From a virus: DNA of 22,080 nucleotides. A model generated the notes under the pieces. It had not been told where the DNA came from. It was given only the letters and a program-made list of their open reading frames with translations, and made no database searches. Shown here piece by piece: positions 6,164-14,723 of the stretch. The DNA lies in IMG/VR virus record IMGVR_UViG_3300048837_002351, positions 1 through 22,080 of that record. One strand, given 5' to 3'. Numbering within the stretch: position 1 is the first letter of the stretch; each line of letters starts with the position of its first letter. The translations under genes were made by a program, and so were the position numbers.

Positions 6164-8024
6164 GGCTCTGCACTCCCAGGGTCTGCCAGACCTCCGGCAG
6201 ACCCGCTTCGACGCGCGTCGAGCGCACGATGCCCAGCCGCGCCACGCCGCCGTCCTGATAGGCCACAAAGGCTCCCGGTTCGATGATTCCGGTTTCGGGC
6301 AGCACCGGCAGGCGCAGCGTCACTTCGATCTGGCGGCCCGTGTCCGACAGGATGGCGATGCCGCGCTGGCGTGCCGCCGCTGCTTGAGTGATGAGCGCGT
6401 CCACCACCATCGGCGCGAGCACGTCGCCCGCCGTGCCGGTGCGCGTGACCTGGCCGAGCACGCCGGTTTCTTGGCCAGCCACGAACACGCGGTTGTAGGC
6501 GGGCTTGTCGATCCAGCGCAGCGATTCGCGTGCCACGACATCCACCGGCAGCACGAAGTCCGGCGTCACATCCGTCCACCAGTCCCACGGCACGACCGGG
6601 TCCCGGTGGCGCACCCGCAGAATCTTCTCGGACGGATGCGGCAGCAGGTAGCCGCCCACCGCGCCGACGATGGTGTTCAGCGCCTCGATCCACGTGCCTT
6701 GCTTGGCGAACACGCCCGTGGGCACCAGCCAGTCGGTCAGCGCCCAATCCACCGTCCAGCCCAGCGGGATGCCGTTGATGGTCAGCACGTCCTCCATCAA
6801 CTGCTGCGCGCTGCGCGGCTCGGTGTTGGCGAAGGTGATGACCGGCGCATAGGGTGCGGCCAGCGCCGCGCTGCGCCCGCGTCCGGTGATGCGGATGCTG
6901 GCGTCGCCAAACACGCGCTCGCGGCTCAGGTTCTCGGCCAGAACGTGGAAGGCGGTGCCGTTGACGGTGGCGATCAGCTCGACCGGCGCGGCACCCACCT
7001 CGGGCACGACCAGCGCTTCGGCGATCACGGGCAACGTGGCCTCGAAGCCCCACGCCCACGAATCGGCATCCAGCGACAGCGACAGGCCCAGCACCGGCAC
7101 CGGGGTGCCATCCGGCCAGCGCGTCAGCGTCACCTCATTGATCACGAAATACACCCTCCGGTTGGGAACGAGCACCGACCCCGCCTCAGGCTGGTCGTAG
7201 TGCTCGCAGACGAACAACAGATCGCCGTCGATGGCGGCGTCCTCGGTGAACAGCAGATGTGCGTTCGGCAGGTAGCAGGCTGGCCCCTCCGGCGGCACGA
7301 ACGGCACCGGCGGATGACGCCCCGGCAGCGGACGCATCGCCGCCTGCCAGAGCGAGGCCCACCAGCGGCGCAGGTAATCTGCGCTGTGGATGCCCTCGAC
7401 GTGGAAGTGCCCGGTGTGCCGAAGCGCCTCCTGGTAGAGCGAGACAGCCGTGAAGCGGCGGTCGCGCCACGTGTCCTGATGGCTGATGACCCAGCGCAGC
7501 CACTCGGCGCGGATGGCCTCCTCGAAGGCTGAGCTGCGCGCCGCACGCAGCCGGATGGCATCGGCGTGACCCGCGCGCCCACCGGTTTGCACTGGCACCG
7601 CCTCTTGATGCCACGCCCGACTGGCCACGGGCGCACGCACGCGCGCGCTGTGGCGTCGAAACTCCACGCCCACTACCTGTAGGCCAGCCGCCTGCCACGG
7701 CGTGCGCGTGGGCGCGTGTTCGCGCACGGTAGCCTCGCGCCGATCCTCGGCCCCGGCGCTGTGTTCGCTCGCGTGCTGCCAGCGGGTGGCACTCTGGCCG
7801 GTGACCGGGCGTACCGCGTAGGACTGGTAGCACGCCTCGGCCACCATCGCCAGCGGCGGGAAGGTGCCCGCCAGCGCCACGTCCGTCACCGGCACTGCCT
7901 GCGCCGCGAACACCAGTGCGGGCAGCGTGCCGATCAGCGCTGCATCGGCGTTCGGGATCGCGGTGGCGGTGAAACTCAGTTCCGGCAGCGTCGCGGCGAG
8001 GATGACATCGCCGGGCTCGCTCAT
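6156..8024 (-). CDS. Tail-tip/baseplate hub-like protein
   Basis: A 622-residue structural protein, probably part of the tail-tip hub. The N-terminus has three tandem units of about 18-21 residues, LAATLPELSFTATA, LIGTLPALVFAAQA and LAGTFPPLAMVAEA. A middle part contains WLRWVISHQDTWRDRRFTAV. The C-terminal half reads like a phage hub protein of the gp27/gpD class: QLMEDVLTINGIPLGW, then TWIEALNTIVGAVGGYLLPH and RVRHRDPVVPWDWW. LPETGIIEPGAFVAYQDGG near the end matches the final beta segment of such proteins. Assignment is by general resemblance, not by a diagnostic motif. The start at 8024 has a GGGG Shine-Dalgarno-like stretch a few bases upstream, and the gap to the preceding gene is three bases. 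Confidence 0.65.
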   Translation of the reverse strand: MSEPGDVILAATLPELSFTATAIPNADAALIGTLPALVFAAQAVPVTDVALAGTFPPLAMVAEACYQSYAVRPVTGQSATRWQHASEHSAGAEDRREATVREHAPTRTPWQAAGLQVVGVEFRRHSARVRAPVASRAWHQEAVPVQTGGRAGHADAIRLRAARSSAFEEAIRAEWLRWVISHQDTWRDRRFTAVSLYQEALRHTGHFHVEGIHSADYLRRWWASLWQAAMRPLPGRHPPVPFVPPEGPACYLPNAHLLFTEDAAIDGDLLFVCEHYDQPEAGSVLVPNRRVYFVINEVTLTRWPDGTPVPVLGLSLSLDADSWAWGFEATLPVIAEALVVPEVGAAPVELIATVNGTAFHVLAENLSRERVFGDASIRITGRGRSAALAAPYAPVITFANTEPRSAQQLMEDVLTINGIPLGWTVDWALTDWLVPTGVFAKQGTWIEALNTIVGAVGGYLLPHPSEKILRVRHRDPVVPWDWWTDVTPDFVLPVDVVARESLRWIDKPAYNRVFVAGQETGVLGQVTRTGTAGDVLAPMVVDALITQAAAARQRGIAILSDTGRQIEVTLRLPVLPETGIIEPGAFVAYQDGGVARLGIVRSTRVEAGLPEVWQTLGVQSHA

Positions 8025-8027
8025 GGA

Positions 8028-8417
8028 TTACCCCAGCAGGCCGGACACGATGCGGGTGTAGCCCCCTGCGTACAGCGTGGTGGACGGTAGGCGCAACTCG
8101 CCCGCGCCGTCCAGATCAGACACGTCGCAGTCCCACGCCAGCGTGCCGTCGCCATTGACGATGCGCGCCCACGTCGCCACGCCGCCGGTTTCGATCAGCG
8201 CCTCGCCGGTGGGCGTGATGCTCAACAGGCCATCTTCGACCGCACCGATGGGTTCGACCAGCACGATGGTTGCCAGCAGGTCGCCGCTTGGGGCTGCGCC
8301 CAAGGCTGGGCGCGCGCCACCGTAGATCCGCACGCTCGCGTTCTGCGTGCCGATGGCGAGGAAGTTGACGACGGCGTTCAGGCGGTAGTCGCCCAGCGCG
8401 TTGGAAATCTGGATCAC
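8028..8417 (-). CDS. Hypothetical tail protein, beta-rich
   Basis: A 129-residue protein without recognised motif. It begins MIQISNALGDYRLNAVVNF and continues with short beta-type stretches (ASVRIYGGARP, GDLLATIVLVEP, GLLSITPTGEALIETGG), so a small beta-sandwich is likely. Its start overlaps the preceding gene's stop (8414) by four bases, and a three-base gap separates it from the next gene, so it belongs to the tail operon. Its position among tail-tip genes suggests a minor structural or receptor-side protein. Function is not known. Confidence 0.7.
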   Translation of the reverse strand: MIQISNALGDYRLNAVVNFLAIGTQNASVRIYGGARPALGAAPSGDLLATIVLVEPIGAVEDGLLSITPTGEALIETGGVATWARIVNGDGTLAWDCDVSDLDGAGELRLPSTTLYAGGYTRIVSGLLG

Positions 8418-9394
8418 AGGGACATCTCCGTCATGGGTTGGGCGCGCAGGTTGTCGGCGACGACCGCGCGGTGCTGGCGTTCGTGGTCAAAGGCGATGAC
8501 GAGGTAGCGCGGCACGGCGTCGATGTGGTCGAACGAGTACGCGCCGCTGACCGCATCGCTCCACGTCTCGCGCACCACGACGTAGGTGGCTTGGTCGATC
8601 AGCAGCACGCGCCGTCGCAGCGGCTCATCGGCGATCACACCCCTCACGCGGTGCTTCACCGTGCCTGCGATGCGGTGGCCGCCGTGGTAGTAGTGGTTGC
8701 GATTGCCGAGCAGCGGACGCAGGCCGCGATGCACGAAACGCTGCGCCGCCGCGTTCTCCGGCACGAGGACGCGGTGTGCCAGCGCGACGGGCAGACGCCG
8801 ATGCGCGGGAACGGGCGCTTCCTCCAGCACGGTTGGTGCGTCGCCTGCCACGCGGTGCAGGCGCAGCGTGATGCCGTAGCCGAAGATGCAGGGTCGGAAC
8901 GACGCATACCACCGCTTGTAGTCGCGCCAGACCACTTCGCTATCGACCGACAGTTGCAGCAGCCACACGCCCAGATTGGCTTGACGCTTCACGTCGAGCC
9001 GCAGCGTGCGCCGCGCGCCGACCACGGCCCAGCCCGCCCACGCCTCGGCGATGTTCTCGGACTCGGAGCCGCCACTCGTCCAGTACGAATGCGCCCAATT
9101 GCTGTTGTAGACGCACAGGCGATGCCCTTCGTAGGTCGCCACGCCCGTCCAGAGCCAGAAGCCGAAGTGCGGTGGTGGCGCAGCCGATGCGACGATCTCC
9201 ACGTCCATCTCGAACCAGAGGTCGGTGGACAGCGGCGCATCCGTCAGCCGCCAGAAATTCTGGGCGTTGTTGAACACCAGATCGACCGCCTGCTGCGCCC
9301 CGTTCCACGTAGCCGTGATGCCGCCATTGCCGCCGTTGCTGGCGAAGCCGGAAGGGATGCCAGTGGCGAAATCCTCCTCGAACGGATACGCCAT
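8414..9394 (-). CDS. Tail protein with lectin-like N-terminal domain
   Basis: A 326-residue protein. The first 190 residues look like a concanavalin/LamG-type beta-sandwich: MAYPFEEDFATGIPSGF, FWRLTDAPLSTDLWFEMDV, FGFWLWTGVATYEGHRL and TLRLDVKRQANLGVWLLQLS, rich in Trp and Tyr as in carbohydrate-binding folds. The C-terminal part (GTVKHRVRGVIADEPLRRR, then YVVVRETWSDAVSGAYSF) resembles small domains seen in phage tail-tip proteins, ending in LVIAFDHERQHRAVVADN. It may bind a surface glycan, by inference from fold appearance only. The start lies three bases past the preceding stop at 9398. Confidence 0.65.
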   Translation of the reverse strand: MAYPFEEDFATGIPSGFASNGGNGGITATWNGAQQAVDLVFNNAQNFWRLTDAPLSTDLWFEMDVEIVASAAPPPHFGFWLWTGVATYEGHRLCVYNSNWAHSYWTSGGSESENIAEAWAGWAVVGARRTLRLDVKRQANLGVWLLQLSVDSEVVWRDYKRWYASFRPCIFGYGITLRLHRVAGDAPTVLEEAPVPAHRRLPVALAHRVLVPENAAAQRFVHRGLRPLLGNRNHYYHGGHRIAGTVKHRVRGVIADEPLRRRVLLIDQATYVVVRETWSDAVSGAYSFDHIDAVPRYLVIAFDHERQHRAVVADNLRAQPMTEMSL

Positions 9395-9397
9395 CGA

Positions 9398-10675
9398 TCA
9401 ATGCCTCCACGGCCCGGTGATGTCGAACATGAAGCCGCTGGTGTTTCCTTCGCTGCCGTAGTCCACCGTCACGTAGAGGAACTTTCGATCCTCGTAGCCG
9501 ATGACGTTGTCGATCTTCGTCAGATGGCCGTAGGGCTGGTTCTGGTGAACCCAGAACATCCCCGGCAGCGTGCCGCGCAGATGGCCGCCCGATTCACGCA
9601 GGTAGATCGGGTGGATGATCAGCCCATAGTCCGGGCCGTTCGGGAACGGGATGGCGGCGGAACGACCCGAGACATTCTGGCTGTTCTGGTCGTTGAGCGA
9701 GAGCATCCCGATGCGCACGTTGCCGCCGATGCCGGTGTAGTCGCGCAGGCAAATCTTGCCTGTGGTGTCCAGCGAATGAGCCGAGTAGGCAAACTGAGAG
9801 GGGTAGCTGAAGTAGTTGCCACTGCCCGCAGGGCTGTAGTTTTCTGTGGCAATCAGATAGGACGCGAAGTTGTCACCGGCCCTGTAGCTGTCGAAGTCGG
9901 TGAAGGCGTGCAGCACGCGCTTGTCGCCGCCAAGGCCAGAGGAATTGGCGAGGAAGAATCCCCGATCATCACCCACCAGCACCCAACTGCGCGCGCCTGC
10001 GCCGCTGTCCCCGTTGTTCTCGTAGGCGTTCGAACGCGCGTAGTACCACTTGAACCAGCCCGTATACATCGCCGTCCCGCTGCCGGACGGCACCTCGTTG
10101 CGCGTGGGCGCACCGGGCGTGAACGGCGCTTGCGCACCGACGAAGGTGTCGATGTCGGCCATCCCTTCGGCGATGGTCACGCGAGCGAACTTGGCCCACG
10201 TCGTCGTGTAGCCTTCGGGCAGGCTGTCGTCCACGCGCAGGTAATGCCGGTTCGACAGCGGATTCGGGCTGCGGTAGACGCGCTTGTTGGTGCCAGTGAA
10301 CACGGTCTCGAAGCCCAGCGGCGCGATCTTCATCGTGATGCTGGTCTGCGTGGTGGCGGGCGACGCGGGTTCTCCTCCATCGACATCCACACGGAAGCTC
10401 ACCGTGGTCGAGGTGATGGCCGTGACCGTGAATTCACCGTTGTAGGACGGCTGGTCGCAGCCCTCCACCAGCACCACCTGATCGACCACGAAGCCGTGGC
10501 CGGTGCCGATGGTCGCCGTGGCCACGTCGCCCGTGCGCGCGAGCGCCATCACGGTTTTCAGGTTGAAGCCGGTGACGATGCAGGCATCGAGCAGTGCCGT
10601 CAGGCTGCCCCAGTTGTTGGTCAGCACGGGCGCTCCGGCGAACGCGTTGTGCATCCATTTGACCTTGTTGCTCAT
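9398..10675 (-). CDS. Hypothetical tail structural protein, 425 aa
   Basis: A 425-residue protein beginning MSNKVKWMHNAFAGAPVLTN. Residues about 15-115 contain WGSLTALLDACIVTGFN and GHGFVVDQVVLVEGCDQP, which read as a repeated beta domain common to phage tail-tip proteins. The remainder is rich in Gly, Tyr, Asn and Ser (YARSNAYENNGDSGAGARSW) with a single continuous frame. The start at 10675 lies ten bases past the stop of the preceding gene; the longer frame to 10846 would overlap that gene by 160 bases and is rejected. It is probably a minor tail or tail-spike component. Confidence 0.65.
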   Translation of the reverse strand: MSNKVKWMHNAFAGAPVLTNNWGSLTALLDACIVTGFNLKTVMALARTGDVATATIGTGHGFVVDQVVLVEGCDQPSYNGEFTVTAITSTTVSFRVDVDGGEPASPATTQTSITMKIAPLGFETVFTGTNKRVYRSPNPLSNRHYLRVDDSLPEGYTTTWAKFARVTIAEGMADIDTFVGAQAPFTPGAPTRNEVPSGSGTAMYTGWFKWYYARSNAYENNGDSGAGARSWVLVGDDRGFFLANSSGLGGDKRVLHAFTDFDSYRAGDNFASYLIATENYSPAGSGNYFSYPSQFAYSAHSLDTTGKICLRDYTGIGGNVRIGMLSLNDQNSQNVSGRSAAIPFPNGPDYGLIIHPIYLRESGGHLRGTLPGMFWVHQNQPYGHLTKIDNVIGYEDRKFLYVTVDYGSEGNTSGFMFDITGPWRH

Positions 10676-10685
10676 GGCATTCCTC

Positions 10686-13600
10686 TCAAGGACGATCCAC
10701 GTCGCCGCGCACCAGCAAGGTGAAGGCGTCGTTGATGACGGTTTCCGGGCCTTGTTGGATGGTGCGCACCACCCACACCGGGAACAGGCTGCCGGTGGTG
10801 TTGAAGCGCAGCACGTTGCCGGTGGCCCAGCCCGATCCCCAGCCAATGGCGGCGAGCGTGAAGTACGGTTTGCCGGTGGCCGGGTTGATCGGCGCGATGT
10901 CGCTGCCCGTGGTGCCAGTGGCGATCACGCCGACGTGCTCGCCGATGACGTTGAACGAGGTGGCGTTGGTGAACTGGATCGCCCAGCGTTCGGTGATCGC
11001 CCCGGCGTTCGTCACCACGATGGGGGCGAGCACGTCGTTGTAGGTGGCGGTGGCCGCGCTGCCGGTGATGGCATCGAGGAATGTGCCGTTCCACGTGGTC
11101 TGGTCGAACAGGTTGGAGACGTAGGCGCGCAAGTCGCCCGACACCAACGCCGAGGAGATGTGCGCGCCGATGGGATAGTCGTGGGTGATCTGGCGCGTGA
11201 AGGCCAGCCGCCCGGAGATCTGCACATCCGACACCTGCGCCATGTCCTCGATGCGGTGCTCGACGGTGAGCGGCTGCACGAGGCCCGTGACCACGCCGAA
11301 GGTGACGATGCCTGCTTCGAGATCGGCGCTGTAGTCGGCGGTGACGACCGCGCCGTTGCCGTCCAGCACGCGCACCCGCGACAGGCGCTGGCGGCCGCAG
11401 TCCACGACCTGCCCGCTGGTGACGGCGAGCGGCCCCACGGTGGCGGTGTGGCCGATAACGGCGAAGTCGCCCGCGCGGAAGATCGGCACACGTCCATCTT
11501 GCGGCAACCGCACCGGGTCGAGGCCGATGATGTCGGCATCCAGCGGCAGGTAGGAATAGGCGACGGCGTTGTACTTGATGGTGTCGGCGAACACCGGCAC
11601 TGGCTTGAAGATTTTCGCCACGCCGTCGAGGGTGACCACGGCATTCGGGTCGTACCAGCTCTGTCCTTCATTGCCAGCCGCCACCACCCACGCGCCGAAG
11701 CGCACGCGCACCACGCCGGTTTCGTAGTCGATGGAGCCGAGCACGTCGGTGCCGGTGATGTCGCCGTTGTTGTTGGCGCTGACGTTGATCGTGCCGCCGG
11801 TCAGCCGCGTGGCGAGGATTTGCAGGCTGGACGGGCGCACCGGCGAGGCCGGGACGCGGAAGGTCACCTCATCGACCGGCGAGCCGTCCAGCGTGGTGAG
11901 CAGCGAGCGCAGCGCCACCGCGTTGGCGGCGGCAGGCACCCACGCCGTGATGCTGGCCGCGCCGTTGGCGTAGTTGATGCCGCCTGCCAGCGTCGCCGCG
12001 CCCGTCACCGGGTTCAGGTCGTAGTACAGGCTGCCCAGCCGGTCGAAATAGGTCTTGCCGCCCAGTGTGAAACAGATGCTGCCGGGCACGATGTTCTCGG
12101 CAAAGCTCGGCGTGAGGTCAATGGCCAGAGCGCCCGCCGTGAGGCTGTCGTTCGTGGCGTTGGACGTTCCCGCCGCGCGATAGCGCACTTTCACCAGACC
12201 GCTTTCATCCACCGGCATCGACGCGCCTGCCGTGATGTATTCCCAATGGGTGAACAGGTTGCGGTACACCGGCACAGTTGCGTTGTTGACCCGCGTCCAG
12301 CCGATCTGCGTGACGCTGTAGCGCGCCACCGGAATGCGCACTGTGGTGTCGGGTGCAAAGTGGACGACGCCGGTGCTGTAGTTCACCGTCCCGAAGGCCG
12401 TGCCTTGCGGATCGCGCAGCACGCCCAACCCGTCATCCTTGACGATCTTGATCGGGTCGATCTGGCGGATCAGTTGCAGCTCGGCGGGCGTGGTCGAGAT
12501 GTACTCGTACAGGTCGATCAGCAGGTTCCACTCCAGCTCGACTGTTCCCGGAATCAGGCCGTCGAAATCCACCTCCACGTCGATGCTGCCGTCGCCGTTG
12601 CGCAGCGGCGCGTGGAATTCCTCCTCGTTGGGCGGCCCCCACGTATAGGCGACGCTGTAGGTCTGGCCGCCCGCAGGCAGCGTGGTCGGCGTGATCTGGA
12701 TCAGGCCGGTCTGGTAGTTGATGGTGCCGGTGGCGTTGCCGCTGATCACGCCTTTGCCGTTGTCGGTGGCGTTGCGCGCCGTGCCGTCGTTCCAGGTGAT
12801 GGACACCGACCCCGGCGTGACGCCTGCGTTGGTGAGTTGCAGGGCCACTGACGGCGGCGCGATGGTGCTGGATGCGCGGTTGAAGTAGTTGGCCTTGCCG
12901 CCCCACGCATAGACGATCTCACTGCCCACGTCGGGCAGCGCGCCCAGCGTCACGGCCACCGTGCCGGTGGCGTAGCTCACGGTGCCGACGCCGTACTCCG
13001 GGCTGACGCCCTTGAGCACGCCCGCGCCGTTGTCGCGCAGGTCGTACCACTTGCCCTGCGCGCGGTAGCTCACTTGCAGGGTGCCCGGCGATGGGCTGGG
13101 CACGATGGTCAGGATGTAGTTGTACGAGCGGCTCTCGATGTCCACCCGCACGCCCGCCGTGTCGGCCACGCGGATCGGCGCGGCGGCAGGCCGGAAGCTG
13201 ATGGTCTTGGTGCCCGAATAAGTCGGCGCGCTGGAGGCCAACATGATCTGGCCGCGCACGTAGTTGATGGTGCCGACCACGGTCGCGCCCGACATCAGGT
13301 CGCCGCCGTTGTCGGTGAGCGTCGCGCCGCTGACGCTGATCGACAGCGTCCCAGGCTGGATGGCATTGCCGACCGAGAGCACGGTCGAGGAATTGAACGC
13401 CACCGCCGAGGTATAGGAAACCGTGCCGTTGTCCGATTCGATCAGGGTTTCCGAGGTACCACCCGCCGTCAGGTCGAGCAGCGGCGTTTCGGTCTGCGCC
13501 GAGGGCACCAGTTGCGTGAACACGCTGGTGACACTGGCGGCCACATCGCCGATGGCGACTGGCTGGGTGGTCTTGACCACGCCGCAATACTTGGCGGCAT

Positions 13601-14288
13601 CGGCCACCACGGTGTCGCGGGTCTTGGTCTTGCCAGTGGCCATCGTGAATAACCGATCCGGCGGCGAGCCTGCGAAGTCGTAGCGCAGCGCGTCCGACAG
13701 ATCGCAGGTGACGACCACCGCTTGGTAGTCCTGAATGCTGCTGCCCGAGCCGTAGCTGAAGGTACGGGTTTCCGACTCGATGCGGGTGATGCGGATGTAC
13801 TGCGCATACTCATTGGCCAGCCCTTCGTTCATCACGAGAAACAGGGTCTTGCCGATGGTCGGCAGCTCTGCGCCAACCCGCTGAAACAACTGGATGCTGC
13901 GCTGGCCCGCGATGTGGTTTTCCAGCAGATAACCGTTCCACATCGACCCCTTGTTGAGATAGGCCTCGATGCGGTCGCGCGCCTGCGTGCGGCGGTCGAA
14001 CACCTGCTCGGTGGAGAAGATGGTGACGGCCACGCGCGGGTCGCCGGGCGGATCGGAGACGACGACGTTGCCGCCGAGGTAGGTGTCGGTGGTGTCGGTC
14101 TGGATGCTGGCGAACACCTTGCGCAGGTTCACGCGGCCGCCCGCGCGATCCAGCTCCGAGATGTCGTTGAACAGCGAGTTGCTCGCGCCATCGACGATGA
14201 CGTTGGCGGTGGGCGCGCCGCCGCCTTCGGCGACGTCGTCCATCACCTGACTGGCGACCAGCTTCACGTCGCCTGCAAGAATGGGCAT
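10686..14288 (-). CDS. Large repeat-containing tail-tip protein, 1200 aa
   Basis: The largest tail-tip protein here, probably taking the place of lambda gpJ-type proteins. The N-terminal 240 residues (MPILAGDVKLVASQVMDD, NLFNDISELDRAGGRVNLRK, STEQVFDRRTQARDRIEAYL) form a conserved-looking block known to me from proteobacterial prophage tails. From about residue 310 to 865 at least six modules follow, each with a PG(T/S)-type strand, often a DNGxGVLxG loop, and a core G(T/S/G)(I/V)(N/S/D)YxxGxxxx at residues 339, 435, 521, 633, 769 and 851. Spacing is 82-136 residues. The C-terminus is also beta-rich. No enzyme motif is visible. The gap after the preceding gene is 16 bases. Confidence 0.7.
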   Translation of the reverse strand: MPILAGDVKLVASQVMDDVAEGGGAPTANVIVDGASNSLFNDISELDRAGGRVNLRKVFASIQTDTTDTYLGGNVVVSDPPGDPRVAVTIFSTEQVFDRRTQARDRIEAYLNKGSMWNGYLLENHIAGQRSIQLFQRVGAELPTIGKTLFLVMNEGLANEYAQYIRITRIESETRTFSYGSGSSIQDYQAVVVTCDLSDALRYDFAGSPPDRLFTMATGKTKTRDTVVADAAKYCGVVKTTQPVAIGDVAASVTSVFTQLVPSAQTETPLLDLTAGGTSETLIESDNGTVSYTSAVAFNSSTVLSVGNAIQPGTLSISVSGATLTDNGGDLMSGATVVGTINYVRGQIMLASSAPTYSGTKTISFRPAAAPIRVADTAGVRVDIESRSYNYILTIVPSPSPGTLQVSYRAQGKWYDLRDNGAGVLKGVSPEYGVGTVSYATGTVAVTLGALPDVGSEIVYAWGGKANYFNRASSTIAPPSVALQLTNAGVTPGSVSITWNDGTARNATDNGKGVISGNATGTINYQTGLIQITPTTLPAGGQTYSVAYTWGPPNEEEFHAPLRNGDGSIDVEVDFDGLIPGTVELEWNLLIDLYEYISTTPAELQLIRQIDPIKIVKDDGLGVLRDPQGTAFGTVNYSTGVVHFAPDTTVRIPVARYSVTQIGWTRVNNATVPVYRNLFTHWEYITAGASMPVDESGLVKVRYRAAGTSNATNDSLTAGALAIDLTPSFAENIVPGSICFTLGGKTYFDRLGSLYYDLNPVTGAATLAGGINYANGAASITAWVPAAANAVALRSLLTTLDGSPVDEVTFRVPASPVRPSSLQILATRLTGGTINVSANNNGDITGTDVLGSIDYETGVVRVRFGAWVVAAGNEGQSWYDPNAVVTLDGVAKIFKPVPVFADTIKYNAVAYSYLPLDADIIGLDPVRLPQDGRVPIFRAGDFAVIGHTATVGPLAVTSGQVVDCGRQRLSRVRVLDGNGAVVTADYSADLEAGIVTFGVVTGLVQPLTVEHRIEDMAQVSDVQISGRLAFTRQITHDYPIGAHISSALVSGDLRAYVSNLFDQTTWNGTFLDAITGSAATATYNDVLAPIVVTNAGAITERWAIQFTNATSFNVIGEHVGVIATGTTGSDIAPINPATGKPYFTLAAIGWGSGWATGNVLRFNTTGSLFPVWVVRTIQQGPETVINDAFTLLVRGDVDRP

Positions 14289-14304
14289 GGAATTCTCCAG
14301 TGGG

Positions 14305-14712
14305 TCAGATCTGCATCAGCCGCAAGGTGATGCGGTAGAAATCGGTGTCGGCCTGCGCCGGGAAGCCCAGCACGGGTTCGGCGTCCACAGCGGTGTCCGC
14401 GTGGCGGAAGGCCACCGTGAACACGCGCGCATCGCGCAAGGTCAGCTCGAAGCGGCCACTGCTGGCCGTGAGCGGCGCAGCCGCCCAGCCGTGCAGTTGG
14501 TTCACCGCCGCGCGCGTCACCCACGCCATGTCGGAAGGCCCGACCAGCGTGATCGGGCGGCCCGCCTGCCGTGTGGCCGACTGCACCAGCAGCGCGCCGG
14601 TGAGCAGGTAGGACACGGAGGCGACGGCGGGCGACCACGCGTGTTCGTCCGCCCACAGCAAGTCATCCGGCAATGGCAGAGCCACCCCGGTAGCGAGGTT
14701 CTTCAGTTGCAT
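14305..14712 (-). CDS. Small tail-tip protein after the tape measure
   Basis: A 135-residue protein, MQLKNLATGVALPLPDDLLW at its start, then HAWSPAVASVSYLLTGALLV and RQAGRPITLVGPSDMAWVTR. LPDDLLW...WSP and AGRPITL are features I associate with distal-tail-type proteins that follow the tape measure in proteobacterial siphophages. The gene lies 11 bases after the tape measure stop, the normal place for a distal tail protein. The start at 14712 is the only one compatible with this spacing; the longer frame to 15186 runs inside the tape measure gene and is a shadow. Role is inferred from position and general similarity. Confidence 0.65.
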   Translation of the reverse strand: MQLKNLATGVALPLPDDLLWADEHAWSPAVASVSYLLTGALLVQSATRQAGRPITLVGPSDMAWVTRAAVNQLHGWAAAPLTASSGRFELTLRDARVFTVAFRHADTAVDAEPVLGFPAQADTDFYRITLRLMQI

Positions 14713-14723
14713 GGGAATCGAAC

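Noticed and set aside
8438-12851. Long plus-strand open frames (761 and 782 codons) across the tail genes
   Set aside because: They are antisense to a compact set of coupled minus-strand genes, rich in Arg, His, Val and Gly, and lack recognisable domains.
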